From contig NZ_JAASUI010000003.1 of the NCBI RefSeq assembly GCF_014224155.1, positions 62,001-126,000 of the forward strand: 64,000 nucleotides of DNA. The letters are read 5' to 3'. The translations under genes were made by a program, and so were the position numbers. Source of the stretch: Listeria cossartiae subsp. cossartiae. Its GTDB lineage: Bacteria; Bacillota; Bacilli; Lactobacillales; Listeriaceae. The notes beneath the pieces were generated by a model, which saw only the letters and a list, made by a program, of their open reading frames with translations, did no database searches and was not told where the DNA came from. Positions 49,255 through 59,822 of the stretch are shown in pieces (positions within the stretch are counted from its first letter, which is position 1; every line of letters starts with the position of its first letter).

Positions 49255-51726
49255 ATGGCAGATAAACCGCAGACAAGATCTCAGTATCGCAAAAAACCAA
49301 GTGGCAATTCTAAAAAGAAACCGCAAAAACGCGGAAAACGAGTAGCAGCGAATATTTTCAAAACTATTTTCTTTGCAGGATTATTTTTCGCTTTCTTTGG
49401 TATTGCGGCTGGTGCAACTGTTTTTTACGGTTATGCAAAAGATGCACCTAAACTGACCGACTCCAAACTACGGGATCCGTTATCGTCCAAGTTACTTGAT
49501 AAGGATGGTAAAGTTTTCGCAGAAGTTGGAACCGAACGGCGGGAATATATTGAATACAAAGATATACCGGAAACACTAAAAAATGCAATTCTAACAACAG
49601 AAGATGCGCGTTTTTACGAACATGATGGCATTGACCCTATCCGACTCGGTGGGGCAGTCGTAGCTAACGTGACAGATGGCTTTGGAGCGGAAGGCGCAAG
49701 TACCCTTTCCCAACAAATCATCAAAATGTCCTATTTAGACTACACGAATAAAACACTTGCCAGAAAAGCACAAGAAGCATGGTTAGCTCTTCAATTAGAA
49801 GAAAAATATAGCAAAAATGACATCTTAGAAATTTATGTTAATAAAGTCTATATGTCTGACCGTGTCCATGGTATGCAAACAGCTGCCGAACATTATTTCG
49901 GTAAAAATGTGAAAGATCTTACGTTAGCTGAAACAGCGCTACTTGCTGGTATGCCGCAAAGTCCGAATAACTACAACCCTTACGACCATCCAGAAGCAGC
50001 TAAAAAACGTCGTGATCAAGTGTTAACAAACATGTATACACATGACAAAATCACCAAAGAACAAATGACAGAAGCTCAAAAAACACCAATTACTACTGGA
50101 CTTCGCTCGAAAAAAGATCGTGCAGATAAAATTTACAAATACGATTCTTACGTAACACAAGTTTTAAGCGAAATTCCAAAAGAATATGATGTTTATCGTG
50201 ATGGTTTAACAATTTACACAGCACTTGACCGTGATGCCCAAGAGTACACGGAAAAAATGCTTAATACTAATGAAATTGTGAACTTCACGGATGATGAAAT
50301 GCAAGCCGGTATCGTGTTGCAAGATACAAAAACTGGCCGTGTTCAAGCCATCGGAGGCGGACGTAATCAGAAAGTTACACGTGGCTACAACTACGCGACT
50401 CAAGTAAAACGTTCGGTTGGGTCAACGATGAAACCTATCGCCGATTATGGCCCTGCTTTTGAATATTTAGACTGGTCAACTGCCCATATTTTAGAAGATG
50501 AACCGTATACTTATACTGGTGGAACTCCTATTAATAACTGGGACTTCGGTTATAAAGGACCAATTTCCGTAAGACAAGCCCTTTATCAATCGCGTAATAT
50601 TCCAGCTCTAAAAACACTTCAAGCAGTTGGCTTAGATAAATCCGAGCAATTTGTTAATAAACTTGGTATCACGTATGATAAAGGCCAAAACGTAGAATCC
50701 AATGCCATCGGTGCAAATAGTTCCAATCCAATGCAAATGGCTGGTGCCTATGCTGCATTCGGTAACAAAGGAATTTACAACACGCCACATACCGTTACTA
50801 AAATCGTTTTATCTGATGGACAAACCGAAATTGATACAGAACCGAAAAGTACCGTTGCGATGAAAGAATCCACTGCTTATATGGTCTCTGATGTTCTAAA
50901 AGACGTTCTTTCTATCGGAACAGGTACCTCAGCAGCCGTACCAGGTGTCCCTGCTGCTGGTAAAACAGGTACAACGAATATCCCACCTGAATTCACATCG
51001 AAGTACTACTACCCTAGTGGTGCTGCTCGTGACTCATGGTTTGCTGGATATACAACCAACTATTCAATCGCCGTATGGACCGGTTATGATGATAAGCAAA
51101 AATATGTTTCTGCGAACGAACAAAAAATTGCTCAACGCATGTTTAGTAAGTTGATGGCGCACGCCTCTTCTGGCAAAACCACTTCAGACTTCAAAATGCC
51201 AAGCAATGTTGTATCCGTTCCAATTTTAAAAGGCAGTAACCCAATCGCTCGTGCCGCAGAAGGTACAGCAAGCGATAAAGTAAGCTACGAGTTATTCTTA
51301 TCAGGAACTGCTCCAACAAAAACAGCTTCAACTCCTGAAGATGAGAAGAAAAAAGAAGAAGAAGCGAAGAAAAAAGCGGAAGAAGAAGCGAAAAAGAAAA
51401 CCGAGGAAGAGAAGAAAAAAGAAGAAGAGGCTAAGAAAAAAGCAGAGGAAGAGAAAAAGGCTGAAGAAGCCAAAAATCTTACTGCCCCTGCCGGCTTAAG
51501 AGCAAGCTACAATGCCAGCTCTAAGCAAATTAACGTTTCTTGGTCCGCAGTAAATGGTGCAACCTATGAAGTAACTGTCAATGGTTCCACAACGACTGTA
51601 TCTTCTACCTCTGTTTCCGTCAGCGGTGGCAATCCGGGTGACACAGTTTCCATTAATGTCGTCGCCGTAAAAGATGGCAAGAAGAGCCCCGCCGCCTCGA
51701 CTAGCGTTAAAATTCCAGATAGTTAA
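49255..51726 (+). CDS. pbpA: Class A penicillin-binding protein (PBP1a / PBP A1)
   Basis: 823 residues. A Lys/Arg-rich cytoplasmic tail and membrane anchor (about 35-62); a GT51 transglycosylase domain with catalytic Glu in TTEDARFYEHDG near 116 and GASTLSQQIIKM; a transpeptidase with Ser in GSTMKPI near 389, SSN near 485 and KTGT near 569. Then a Lys/Glu repeat linker (about 695-741) and a C-terminal fibronectin III-like domain (742-823). It polymerises and cross-links peptidoglycan. GpsB, encoded 2 kb away, is the known partner in Listeria. Confidence 0.96.
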   Translation: MADKPQTRSQYRKKPSGNSKKKPQKRGKRVAANIFKTIFFAGLFFAFFGIAAGATVFYGYAKDAPKLTDSKLRDPLSSKLLDKDGKVFAEVGTERREYIEYKDIPETLKNAILTTEDARFYEHDGIDPIRLGGAVVANVTDGFGAEGASTLSQQIIKMSYLDYTNKTLARKAQEAWLALQLEEKYSKNDILEIYVNKVYMSDRVHGMQTAAEHYFGKNVKDLTLAETALLAGMPQSPNNYNPYDHPEAAKKRRDQVLTNMYTHDKITKEQMTEAQKTPITTGLRSKKDRADKIYKYDSYVTQVLSEIPKEYDVYRDGLTIYTALDRDAQEYTEKMLNTNEIVNFTDDEMQAGIVLQDTKTGRVQAIGGGRNQKVTRGYNYATQVKRSVGSTMKPIADYGPAFEYLDWSTAHILEDEPYTYTGGTPINNWDFGYKGPISVRQALYQSRNIPALKTLQAVGLDKSEQFVNKLGITYDKGQNVESNAIGANSSNPMQMAGAYAAFGNKGIYNTPHTVTKIVLSDGQTEIDTEPKSTVAMKESTAYMVSDVLKDVLSIGTGTSAAVPGVPAAGKTGTTNIPPEFTSKYYYPSGAARDSWFAGYTTNYSIAVWTGYDDKQKYVSANEQKIAQRMFSKLMAHASSGKTTSDFKMPSNVVSVPILKGSNPIARAAEGTASDKVSYELFLSGTAPTKTASTPEDEKKKEEEAKKKAEEEAKKKTEEEKKKEEEAKKKAEEEKKAEEAKNLTAPAGLRASYNASSKQINVSWSAVNGATYEVTVNGSTTTVSSTSVSVSGGNPGDTVSINVVAVKDGKKSPAASTSVKIPDS

Positions 51727-51734
51727 TAATAAAT

Positions 51735-51776
51735 AAAAGAGCGAAAGATGATTAAATCATCTTTCGCTCTTTTTCT
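51735..51776. terminator. Bidirectional terminator after the PBP gene
   Basis: AAAGAGCGAAAGATGAT pairs perfectly with ATCATCTTTCGCTCTTT, followed by TTCTT; the A-run on the other side lets it end the converging ypoC-nth-dnaD unit. Confidence 0.92.
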
Positions 51777-52264
51777 TATCGTTTCGCAATTAATTTACGT
51801 TGCTCTAGCATTAACTCATTTAATTGCCTAAAGCCTAAAAATGTATTCCCACGTTTTAATACATATTCTAACCGTTCATCTAAATTAAGTGGCTTCGTCT
51901 CCAACGTTTTAATTTGCTCCATCAAATTATCGAGTTGTACCGGCCGGTGATTACTCCAGAATAAAATAGATAAAAAAATGCCGAGTGCATCTCTGACTGT
52001 TACAGGAGATGGCTTTTTATGCACTTTTAAATCTGCTTCCATACTCTCCGCTAAATTGGTCATATGTTTCGCTAATTTGCGACAAGCGCGCTCTGTCTCA
52101 TTTTTCCACGGGATAACCCCGCCACCTTTAGTAAAAAACTGTTGTTCTTGCCAAAAAGGTAAGCCGCTTACGTAAATCGATTCTGGATCGTATTCTTCCA
52201 AAATAACATCAGGTGCAGGGAAATCCGGATGTGTTAATTCCACTGCATATTTAAATTCAGCCAT
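51776..52264 (-). CDS. ypoC: YpoC-like protein
   Basis: 162 residues from ATG 52264, which overlaps the nth stop by 8 nt; the GAGGGG site lies in the end of nth. Mostly helical with KPSPVTVRDALGIFLSILFWSNHRP in the middle. Position after nth and dnaD matches Bacillus ypoC. Function unknown. Confidence 0.8.
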   Translation of the reverse strand: MAEFKYAVELTHPDFPAPDVILEEYDPESIYVSGLPFWQEQQFFTKGGGVIPWKNETERACRKLAKHMTNLAESMEADLKVHKKPSPVTVRDALGIFLSILFWSNHRPVQLDNLMEQIKTLETKPLNLDERLEYVLKRGNTFLGFRQLNELMLEQRKLIAKR

Positions 52265-52916
52265 CAAATCCCCTCACTTTCGCTTGTTTTTTTCCTTCTC
52301 TACACAAATAAAGTAAAGGGCATGTCGGGCAATCTGGGTTTCTCGCTTTGCAATGATATCTGCCAAAGAAAATCATATAGTGATGCGCATCTGACCAAAG
52401 CTCTTCTGGTAATTTTCTTTTCAGTGTTTCTTCTACTTCCACGACAGAGTCTTTCCATCTACAAATTCCCAGCCGTTTGCTAATTCGTTCCACATGCGTA
52501 TCTACTGCAATTGCCGGAATGCCAAAGCCAACTGATAAAACTACATTGGCTGTTTTTCTGCCAACACCAGGTAGACTTTCTAATTCAGCATGGGTTCTTG
52601 GCACTTCGCCATTAAATTCGGTTAAAATCTTCTCCGATAGTCCTTGGATATTTTTTGCTTTGTTGCGATATAAACCAATCGAACGAATATCGTCCATCAG
52701 TTCTTCTAGTGGTACAGCTAAGTAATCTTCCGGAGAATGATATTTTTCAAAAAGAGAGGCAGTGACACGATTTACTAAAACATCTGTACACTGCGCAGAT
52801 AACACAACAGCCACCAGCAATTCAAACGTATTTTTATGAATGAGCTCGCAATGTGCTGCTGGAAACATTTTTGCCATTTCTTCTATGCATAATACGGTTT
52901 GTTTATTTGATAACAA
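52257..52916 (-). CDS. nth: Endonuclease III (Nth)
   Basis: 219 residues from TTG 52916, the usual length; the frame continues 30 nt upstream into dnaD. Helix-hairpin-helix LPGVGRKTANVV near 114-125 with catalytic Lys, catalytic Asp in AVDTHVERIS near 138, and the 4Fe-4S cysteines CKARNPDCPTCPLLYLC near 187-203. It removes oxidised pyrimidines and nicks AP sites. Coupled to dnaD and ypoC. Confidence 0.94.
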   Translation of the reverse strand: MLSNKQTVLCIEEMAKMFPAAHCELIHKNTFELLVAVVLSAQCTDVLVNRVTASLFEKYHSPEDYLAVPLEELMDDIRSIGLYRNKAKNIQGLSEKILTEFNGEVPRTHAELESLPGVGRKTANVVLSVGFGIPAIAVDTHVERISKRLGICRWKDSVVEVEETLKRKLPEELWSDAHHYMIFFGRYHCKARNPDCPTCPLLYLCREGKKQAKVRGFDG

Positions 52917-52926
52917 TTTGTTTACG

Positions 52927-53646
52927 TCACCCTTTTCTTTTTTCAAGCCAGTCGTATAATGGAATCGAACCTGCGCTTTTTTTCACTTCGCTTTGATTAA
53001 TGGTTTGGCTTGTACGGCCATTTTGATGGAATTCTTCAGCTACTCGTTTGGCGTCTTCAATGGTTTTGACTCCTTGTTTCGACCAGTTCAGAAGAATTCT
53101 ATCAATATAGCGGAAATTTAATTTTTGGGAAATAACCGCTTCTTTTAACGCCTCTTTAATTAAATCTGGGTTAGTTCTATCTTGCTCTACCCAAGCTGAT
53201 AACATTTCCGCTTCCATTGGCGAAAGTGGTCTTCCGAACTCGGCTTCGAACAAGCTATATAAATTGGTTTGTTGCTCTACTTGTTTTTCTTGTCTACTAG
53301 CTGCTGCTTGATTTTCATATAAAGCGACTAATTTACCCCAAAGTGGCGCTAAATTATATTGCTCTGAAATCATTCGCGAATTATCTTGGCTTTGTTCGAT
53401 GGCAATCATTCCTTTTTTCAGGATTGAATCCATCGTTTTAATGGTTTCTTCGAGCGAAAGTGTTGTTCTATTTGCTAACATTTCCATCGAAGGGAAAAAT
53501 TCTGCTTCTGCTGCAAAAGATTGTATTTGAAGTAAAAGTACTAGTTCGATTTCGTTTAAGCCGATGGTTGCATAGTTTTTTACTAGCACTTGTGGCAATG
53601 TTACTTGCCCTTCAGCCATCCATTGTTCAAGAATTTTTGGATTCAT
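52927..53646 (-). CDS. dnaD: DNA replication initiation/restart protein DnaD
   Basis: 239 residues from ATG 53646 (GAGGTG 6 nt upstream; the GTG at 53655 overlaps it). An N-terminal winged-helix oligomerisation domain (about 10-95) and a C-terminal DnaB/DnaD domain with the SLFEAEFGRPLSPMEAEML segment near 128 and the YIDRILLNWSKQGVKT motif near 190. It helps load helicase with DnaB and DnaI. First gene of dnaD-nth-ypoC. Confidence 0.93.
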   Translation of the reverse strand: MNPKILEQWMAEGQVTLPQVLVKNYATIGLNEIELVLLLQIQSFAAEAEFFPSMEMLANRTTLSLEETIKTMDSILKKGMIAIEQSQDNSRMISEQYNLAPLWGKLVALYENQAAASRQEKQVEQQTNLYSLFEAEFGRPLSPMEAEMLSAWVEQDRTNPDLIKEALKEAVISQKLNFRYIDRILLNWSKQGVKTIEDAKRVAEEFHQNGRTSQTINQSEVKKSAGSIPLYDWLEKRKG

Positions 53647-53760
53647 TTTAAACACCTCACTACAAAATTATAACATGGTTTTCGAGGGAAAAATATAAAA
53701 GTACGGATAAAATCATGAAATCAACTGGAAAAGATGATTTTCAACCCAAAAAAACGACAC

Positions 53761-53794
53761 AAAAAAAGTGAAGCCAGTGTTTGGCCTCACTTTT
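53761..53794 (-). terminator. asnS terminator
   Basis: Minus strand: AAAGTGAGGCC pairs with GGCTTCACTTT (one mismatch), followed by TTTTG. Confidence 0.85.
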
Positions 53795-53800
53795 ATTTAC

Positions 53801-55093
53801 TTATGGGTATAGACGGTTTAGTAAACGTGGGAATGGAATAGTTTCGCGGACGTGTTCTGTTCCGGAAATCCATGCTACCGTACGTTCTAAGCCAAGTCCA
53901 AAACCGGAATGTGGTACAGAACCGTAACGAGCTAAATCAAGGTACCAGCTGTATGCTTCTTGATCTAAGTCGAAATCTTCCATTCTAGCTTGAAGTGTTT
54001 CTAAATCGTGAATACGTTCGGATCCACCAATAATTTCTCCGTATCCTTCTGGAGCAATCATATCAGCACATAAAACAACTTGATCATTTTCTGGATCTTC
54101 CGGCATATAGAATGGTTTAATTGCTTTTGGATAATGTGTAATGAAAACTGGTTTTTCGAAACTGTCGGCAATCGCTGTTTCATGCGGTGCTCCGAAGTCG
54201 TCTCCCCAAACAATATCGTCAAAGCCTAATTCGTGTAAACGTTCAATGGCTTCTGTATACGTAATACGTGGGAACGGCGCAACCATTTTTTCTAAATGAC
54301 TCACATCACGTCCAAGGCGATCTAGTTCTAAGCGGCAGTTATCAAGCACTGCTTTTACTAGGAAAGCCACGTAGTTTTCTTGTACTTGTAAGCTATCTTC
54401 TAATTTGTAAAACGCCATTTCTGGTTCAATCATCCAGAATTCAATTAAGTGACGGCGTGTTTTTGATTTTTCAGCGCGGAAAGTTGGACCGAATGAGAAT
54501 ACTTTACCGAAAGCCATTGCTGCAGCTTCCATGTATAATTGACCACTTTGAGAAAGGAACGCATCTTCTTCAAAATATTTCGTATGGAAAAGTTCCGTTG
54601 TTCCTTCTGGTGCACTACCAGTCAAAATTGGTGGATCGATTTTTAGGAATCCTTCTTTATTGAAAAATTCATAGCTAGCGCGAATAATTTCGTTACGGAT
54701 TTTCATAATCGCGTGTTGACGGTTCGAACGTAGCCATAAATGACGATGGTCCATTAAAAATTCTGTGCCGTGTTCTTTCGGTGTGATTGGATAATCATGC
54801 GATTCGCTAATTACTTCCACACCAGATACAGCCATTTCATAGCCAAATGGGGAACGTGTATCTTCGTTAATTGTCCCTGTTACATATAAGCTTGTTTCTT
54901 GTGTTAAAGCTTTAGCAGTAGCGAAAATATCATCGCCAACTTCTGCTTTTACGACAACGCCTTGCATAAATCCTGTTCCATCGCGTAATTGTAAGAAAGC
55001 AATTTTACCGCTTGAACGCTTATTCGCAAGCCATGCTCCAATTGTTACTTCTTTTCCGACAAATTCGGATGCTTGATTGATTGTAATTTTCAC
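53801..55093 (-). CDS. asnS: Asparaginyl-tRNA synthetase
   Basis: 430 residues. OB-fold anticodon-binding domain (about 15-105) then a class II catalytic core: motif 2 [25 protein letters not shown] near 200 and motif 3 [15 protein letters not shown] near 398. The second half lacks features of AspS insertions, supporting Asn specificity. No T-box is visible upstream; it follows aspB by 13 nt and the aspartate aminotransferase makes the precursor for asparagine. Confidence 0.96.
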   Translation of the reverse strand: MKITINQASEFVGKEVTIGAWLANKRSSGKIAFLQLRDGTGFMQGVVVKAEVGDDIFATAKALTQETSLYVTGTINEDTRSPFGYEMAVSGVEVISESHDYPITPKEHGTEFLMDHRHLWLRSNRQHAIMKIRNEIIRASYEFFNKEGFLKIDPPILTGSAPEGTTELFHTKYFEEDAFLSQSGQLYMEAAAMAFGKVFSFGPTFRAEKSKTRRHLIEFWMIEPEMAFYKLEDSLQVQENYVAFLVKAVLDNCRLELDRLGRDVSHLEKMVAPFPRITYTEAIERLHELGFDDIVWGDDFGAPHETAIADSFEKPVFITHYPKAIKPFYMPEDPENDQVVLCADMIAPEGYGEIIGGSERIHDLETLQARMEDFDLDQEAYSWYLDLARYGSVPHSGFGLGLERTVAWISGTEHVRETIPFPRLLNRLYP

Positions 55094-55106
55094 TTGTCTA
55101 CACTCC

Positions 55107-56288
55107 CTATTTCATAAAACTTTTGATTCGATTTATAGCTTCTTGGAATAAGTCTGGATTTGTTGCATAAGAAAGGCGTATATAGTCGGGCATTCCGAAT
55201 CCTGAGCCTGGAATGACTGCGACTTTCGCTTCTTCTAAAAGAGCTGCTACAAAAGCATCTACATCCTGAAAACCTTTTTTATGTGCCGCTTCTTTTACTT
55301 CAATAAAGAAATAAAAGGCGCCATCTGGTTTTTTTGGTTTAAATCCTGGAATACTGTTTAGTTCCGGATAAAAGCGTTCCATGCGTTCTTCAAAGGCTTT
55401 GTACATTTTTTCTGGAACTGCTTGGCTACCAACATACGCTTCAAGGGCCGCATACTGGGCATTAGCTGTTGGATTACTTGTTAAATGGTCTGCAAGCTTG
55501 CTCATTCCAGCAATGATTTCTTTGTTCGCAGCTGCGTAACCAATCCGCCATCCTGTCATCGAGTAGGCTTTTGAAACACCATTAATGACAATCGTTAAAT
55601 CGTATAAACGATCACTTAGACTTGCGATAGAAACTAAATCCGCTTTGTTGCCGTAGTATAATTTTTCGTATATTTCATCGGATAAAATGTAAATCTGATG
55701 TTTTTCAGCAACTTCGCCAATCGCGATTAATTCTTCTTTTGTATAGCACATGCCAGAAGGATTATTCGGTGAGTTTAAAACGATAGCTTTTGTTTTTTCG
55801 GTAATCGCTTGTTCAAAATTTGCTGCTGAAATTTTGAAGTCGGCGTCAAAACCAGTTTCTACAAAGACAGGAATTCCGCCTGCTAATTTGACTTGTTCGG
55901 GATAAGTTACCCAGTACGGAACTGGAATAATGACTTCATCGCCTGGATCTAAAATCGTTTGGAACGCTGAGTAGAGTACATGTTTAGCTCCTGTACCTAC
56001 GAAAATTTGGTTCGTTTCGTAGTGTAAGAACTGATCTTTTTGGAGCTTATCCACAATTGCTTGTTTTAGCTCGATGATTCCACTGGAAGGTGTGTATTTA
56101 GTGAACCCTTTATTCATGGACTCGATTGCTGCATCGATGATATTTTGCGGGGTATTAAAATCTGGTTCCCCAGCGCCTAATCCGATAACATCAATTCCTT
56201 CTTGTTTCATTTGTTTTGCTTTAGCCGTAATCGCGAGTGTTGGCGACGGGGCTACTCCTTTGACACGTTTTGATAACGGTAAGTCCAT
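55107..56288 (-). CDS. aspB: Aspartate aminotransferase (class I/II)
   Basis: 393 residues. PLP-enzyme landmarks: [15 protein letters not shown] near 36-50, [16 protein letters not shown] near 171, [11 protein letters not shown] near 203, the lysine in [15 protein letters not shown] near 236, and the C-terminal Arg in YIRLSYATN. It interconverts aspartate and oxaloacetate. Shares the ypmB-aspB-asnS layout of Bacillus. Confidence 0.95.
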   Translation of the reverse strand: MDLPLSKRVKGVAPSPTLAITAKAKQMKQEGIDVIGLGAGEPDFNTPQNIIDAAIESMNKGFTKYTPSSGIIELKQAIVDKLQKDQFLHYETNQIFVGTGAKHVLYSAFQTILDPGDEVIIPVPYWVTYPEQVKLAGGIPVFVETGFDADFKISAANFEQAITEKTKAIVLNSPNNPSGMCYTKEELIAIGEVAEKHQIYILSDEIYEKLYYGNKADLVSIASLSDRLYDLTIVINGVSKAYSMTGWRIGYAAANKEIIAGMSKLADHLTSNPTANAQYAALEAYVGSQAVPEKMYKAFEERMERFYPELNSIPGFKPKKPDGAFYFFIEVKEAAHKKGFQDVDAFVAALLEEAKVAVIPGSGFGMPDYIRLSYATNPDLFQEAINRIKSFMK

Positions 56289-56310
56289 GTTATTCCCTCC
56301 TCCAAATTAG

Positions 56311-56832
56311 TTACAAGTTTTCAATTTCTCTGTACCATTCACCTGTTTCAAAGTTAATGTCAAAGTAGTTTAGCTTGTCATTCTTATCTAAGTAGGCAAC
56401 TTCCCAAATTGGTGTTTCTTTTTCCATGCCTAAATTCACATGCAAAATTTTCTTTGGGTTCTTTTCTTTTGTTACTTTGTCGCGTGCTTGTTTTTCTGTG
56501 ATGCCATCAGATGCGAACTTAACATATACTTTGTCGGATTTCTTCTTTGGAACCCAGACGATGATATTCTTATTCTCACTGTTCTTGCCAGTTAATACGT
56601 AATACACTTCTTTTGGACCATTGTATAGATAAAATTGATCTGTTGTCTTTAAGTCGACTTGGCCACTTATTCGCTCTAACGCTTCTGTTTCTGCATTAGT
56701 TACAGGTTTTTCTGCCTCTCTAAAGTACAGAAATGCCAGCACGATAAGCACAATCATTATGCCGAGAATAATCGCTATCCATTTGCCAATCTTACGCTTA
56801 GGTTTTCTATTTCGCAAAGTAATCTCGCTCAT
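56311..56832 (-). CDS. ypmB: YpmB-like membrane-anchored protein (PepSY-like domains)
   Basis: 173 residues: basic N-terminus RNRKPKRKIGKW, one membrane anchor (about 18-40), and an extracytoplasmic part with a PepSY-like repeat (DGITEKQARDKVTKEKNPKKILHVNLG; WEVAYLDKNDKLNYFDINFETG). The position between dinG and aspB is as in Bacillus. Function unknown; PepSY domains often inhibit peptidases. Confidence 0.85.
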   Translation of the reverse strand: MSEITLRNRKPKRKIGKWIAIILGIMIVLIVLAFLYFREAEKPVTNAETEALERISGQVDLKTTDQFYLYNGPKEVYYVLTGKNSENKNIIVWVPKKKSDKVYVKFASDGITEKQARDKVTKEKNPKKILHVNLGMEKETPIWEVAYLDKNDKLNYFDINFETGEWYREIENL

Positions 56833-56939
56833 TTCTATTTATAAATTACCGAAATTCGTCCGGCGATATGCATTTTCATTTTCGCATAGATACATTATAG
56901 CAATAGCCGCCTAAGATTTGAAGTCATATTAGGAAAAAT

Positions 56940-59726
56940 TTAACCTTCCTTAAAGAATTCGCTCACTTCTTCTAATAAATCAGCTTGATTTCCTTTTAAA
57001 ATTGGGGCACTTGGGATAGATTCCAAAAAGGCTTTCCCGAATTTCGTCGTGTCTACCCGGTTATCAAAAACAAAGACGATTCCGCGGTCAGATTCTCGCC
57101 TAATCAATCGACCAAAACCTTGTTTAAATCGTAGTACTGCCTCTGGTAAAGAGTAGGTTTGGAAGGCATTTTCACCACGTTCTTTTCGAAGTGAAATTTG
57201 CGCTTTCGTATAAGGATCATCCATCGGTGCGAACGGCAAGCGCACAATCACGAGGCAGGATAAGTCTTCACCCGGAATATCAATCCCTTCCCAAAAACTC
57301 GTCGTTCCAAGTAAAATCGCTTTATCGAACATTTGAAATTGCTTCGTTAGTCGTGCCGCACTTCCCGCTGAAACACCTTGCGCAAGAACGACATATTCTT
57401 CTAACGATTTCTCATTTTTCATATGATAATACGTTTTTTGCAACATATCGGAAGCGGTGAAAAGTACGAGCATCCGCCCCTTTGTTTTGACCGCTATATG
57501 ACGAATATATTTAGCCAATTCCGCCGTGTAGCGCTCGATTGGCGTATCTTTAATCGGTGGCATATCATCCGGAATCATCACGCGCGCATTTTCTTTGTAA
57601 TCAAATGGCGAAGGAATGCGTTTTTCTACGATTTGTTCTTCTTCCAAACCGAGACTCTTCCGTAAATAATCGAATTTTCCTTTGACAGTTAACGTTGCCG
57701 AGGTCATAATCACGCTTTCTTTTTTCGCGAAAAATTCTTTGCCAAGCGTTGGCTCCACTTCCATGAGTACTGCTTTCAGGCGGATACTTGATATCGAATG
57801 GTTTTTGTCAGCTTGTAAATAAATTGTCAAAATAGGTGATTTTTTATGCAACATTTGCTCCAACTGCTTCACCATATTTTTCCAATCTAGTAAAAAAGCA
57901 TACATTTCTTCTAAAAAGGCGCTTTCTGCTTCACCTAGCTCGTTTTCTTCCCGTTTGCCTTGCGCTAATAATGTTTCCATATTTTTTTCAGATTCTTGCA
58001 GTAAGTACAACACTTTTTCGGCAGCGTAGTATACTTTGTCATTCCAAGCATCTTTTTCACTGTTTTCTACTAAGACTACTTCTTGCAAGTTTTTACGTGC
58101 AACATTCAACTGCATTTTTAGGAGCGCAAAGAATTCTTCCACAGCCTCGCCTAGCTTCATCGCTGCAATATCTAAATCATACAAACTATCCGCTTCTGGA
58201 AAAGCCATTGCTAATCGTGTTAAAAGAGAATATTTTTCTAATGAACCTAACTGATTCAAAAAGTATTTTAATTTGCGGTATGAAAGAATAAAACTGCCTT
58301 GCGTGCGGGCACTATCTGCAAAATGATGGGCTTCATCGATTACGGCAAATGCATATTTAGGCAATGTTTCCCTTCCAGAAAAATGGTCGTTAAGTAGTAA
58401 AGCATGATTGACGATGACTAAATCAGCATTTTTCGCTTGTTTAATATTGAATTTATAGAAATCGTGTGCGAGCCACGGGTCATGTTTTTCCGATAAAAAC
58501 CAGCCCGTGTGCTTCATTCGATTCCAAAATAGCTCCCCGCCACTGGATAAATTCACTTCATCAATATCGCCAGTCGTTGTTTCCGTCAGCCAAACAAGTA
58601 GTTTTAGCTTCGTAACAACCACATCGTACTGCGTATCCCCTTCTTGCAACAACTGCTCAAATTTAAACAAGTTCAAATAATGGTCGCGCCCTTTAAGTAA
58701 ACTCGCTTTTACTTTGAAGCCTGTTAATTTCGTTAAAAGTGGCACGTCTTTTTCATATAATTGGGCTTGTAATAAGTTCGTATATGTACTAATGACGACC
58801 GGTAATTCAGCTTGTTTTGCTTGGTAAATCGCTGGTAGAAAGTACCCTAACGACTTCCCAATCCCCGTTCCAGCTTCAATCAGCGCATGCTTGCCTGACT
58901 TCATCGCTTGGAAAACAAGGTTCATCATTTCAAATTGTCCACTTCTAGCATAAAGCGGCGCCCCTGCTTTTTGGAATAAAGCCATCTTAGCCTCATCTGT
59001 TTCCGGAAATTCAAGTAAATCAGCTCTGCTATATGTCGGCTTTTGGACTTCTTTTTTACGAATGACTAACCCGCGATGCTCCACAAAAGTTGGATCAAGT
59101 GGCTGATTAGCTCGTTCTTTTCTCATTTCGATTTCAAATAATAATTCCGGTAAGTAACTTTTTAGACTGCCAGAAATAGTCGTCATTTGCCGAATAACTG
59201 GTAATGGTAAATTTTCTAGTTTCGCTAATAATAAAAGTAGCAAATCGGCCGTTACTTCCGCATCACTATCCGCGCGGTGTGGTTTGTCATGCCCCAAATT
59301 AAATTCGTCCGATAAATCTTGTAATTTATAACTATCAATACCCGGATACATTATTCTAGCTAATTCCACGGTATCAAGTTTTTTCATTTTGCCAAGCGAT
59401 ATTCCCGCGCGCGTCATTTCTCTTTCTAAAAAGGTCCAATCAAAAGAAACATTATGCGCTACAAAAATAGTATCTTCGAGTAAATTTGCGATAATCGGTG
59501 CTACATCTTCAAAAAGTGGTGCATTTTTCACGTCTTTTGGAGAAATCCCCGTTAATTCTTGAATAAAAGCAGGAATCGGTTTTTCTGGATTTAAAAAGGT
59601 AGAGTATGTTTCCAGCCGTTTCCCGGACTCGACAAAACAAGCAGCGAACTGGATTATCCGGTCCTCGCGTGAAGCTTGATTTCCTGTTGTTTCTAAATCG
59701 ACGACAATATAGCGTTTCTGTTTCAT
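56940..59726 (-). CDS. dinG: DinG-family helicase with N-terminal DEDDh exonuclease
   Basis: 928 residues from ATG 59726 (GAGGTG 6 nt upstream). The N-terminal exonuclease has YIVVDLETTGNQ (acidic pair near 10-12), AHNVSFDWTFLE near 95 and HRADSDAEVTADLL near 153. The XPD/DinG-like helicase follows with EAGTGIGKSLGYFLP near 285, VIDEAHHFAD near 465, and GTTSFWEGIDIPGEDL near 785. No Fe-S cluster cysteine set is obvious. This is the Firmicute exonuclease-DinG fusion; the DNA role is poorly defined. Confidence 0.93.
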   Translation of the reverse strand: MKQKRYIVVDLETTGNQASREDRIIQFAACFVESGKRLETYSTFLNPEKPIPAFIQELTGISPKDVKNAPLFEDVAPIIANLLEDTIFVAHNVSFDWTFLEREMTRAGISLGKMKKLDTVELARIMYPGIDSYKLQDLSDEFNLGHDKPHRADSDAEVTADLLLLLLAKLENLPLPVIRQMTTISGSLKSYLPELLFEIEMRKERANQPLDPTFVEHRGLVIRKKEVQKPTYSRADLLEFPETDEAKMALFQKAGAPLYARSGQFEMMNLVFQAMKSGKHALIEAGTGIGKSLGYFLPAIYQAKQAELPVVISTYTNLLQAQLYEKDVPLLTKLTGFKVKASLLKGRDHYLNLFKFEQLLQEGDTQYDVVVTKLKLLVWLTETTTGDIDEVNLSSGGELFWNRMKHTGWFLSEKHDPWLAHDFYKFNIKQAKNADLVIVNHALLLNDHFSGRETLPKYAFAVIDEAHHFADSARTQGSFILSYRKLKYFLNQLGSLEKYSLLTRLAMAFPEADSLYDLDIAAMKLGEAVEEFFALLKMQLNVARKNLQEVVLVENSEKDAWNDKVYYAAEKVLYLLQESEKNMETLLAQGKREENELGEAESAFLEEMYAFLLDWKNMVKQLEQMLHKKSPILTIYLQADKNHSISSIRLKAVLMEVEPTLGKEFFAKKESVIMTSATLTVKGKFDYLRKSLGLEEEQIVEKRIPSPFDYKENARVMIPDDMPPIKDTPIERYTAELAKYIRHIAVKTKGRMLVLFTASDMLQKTYYHMKNEKSLEEYVVLAQGVSAGSAARLTKQFQMFDKAILLGTTSFWEGIDIPGEDLSCLVIVRLPFAPMDDPYTKAQISLRKERGENAFQTYSLPEAVLRFKQGFGRLIRRESDRGIVFVFDNRVDTTKFGKAFLESIPSAPILKGNQADLLEEVSEFFKEG

Positions 59727-59774
59727 CTGCTCCACCTCTTTCTTTCACTGCTTTTATTCAAAAATAACGTTACA

Positions 59775-59812
59775 AACAAACGAGTAGCTTGAGCAGAAAT
59801 CCACTCAAGCTC
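59775..59812 (-). terminator. Probable panBCD terminator
   Basis: Minus strand: AGCTTGAG pairs with CTCAAGCT across a 10-nt loop, followed by ACTCGTTTGTTT, a weak U-run. Confidence 0.65.
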
Positions 59813-59822
59813 CCCGAACTGA

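Noticed and set aside
51340-51478. Repeated AAG/GAA-rich DNA as a possible repeat element or CRISPR-like array
   Set aside because: It is the Lys/Glu linker of the PBP; repeats are imperfect and in frame, with no spacers.
55094-56310. T-box leader for asnS or aspB
   Set aside because: The gaps are only 13 and 22 nt and contain no T-box sequence; upstream of ypmB there is also none.
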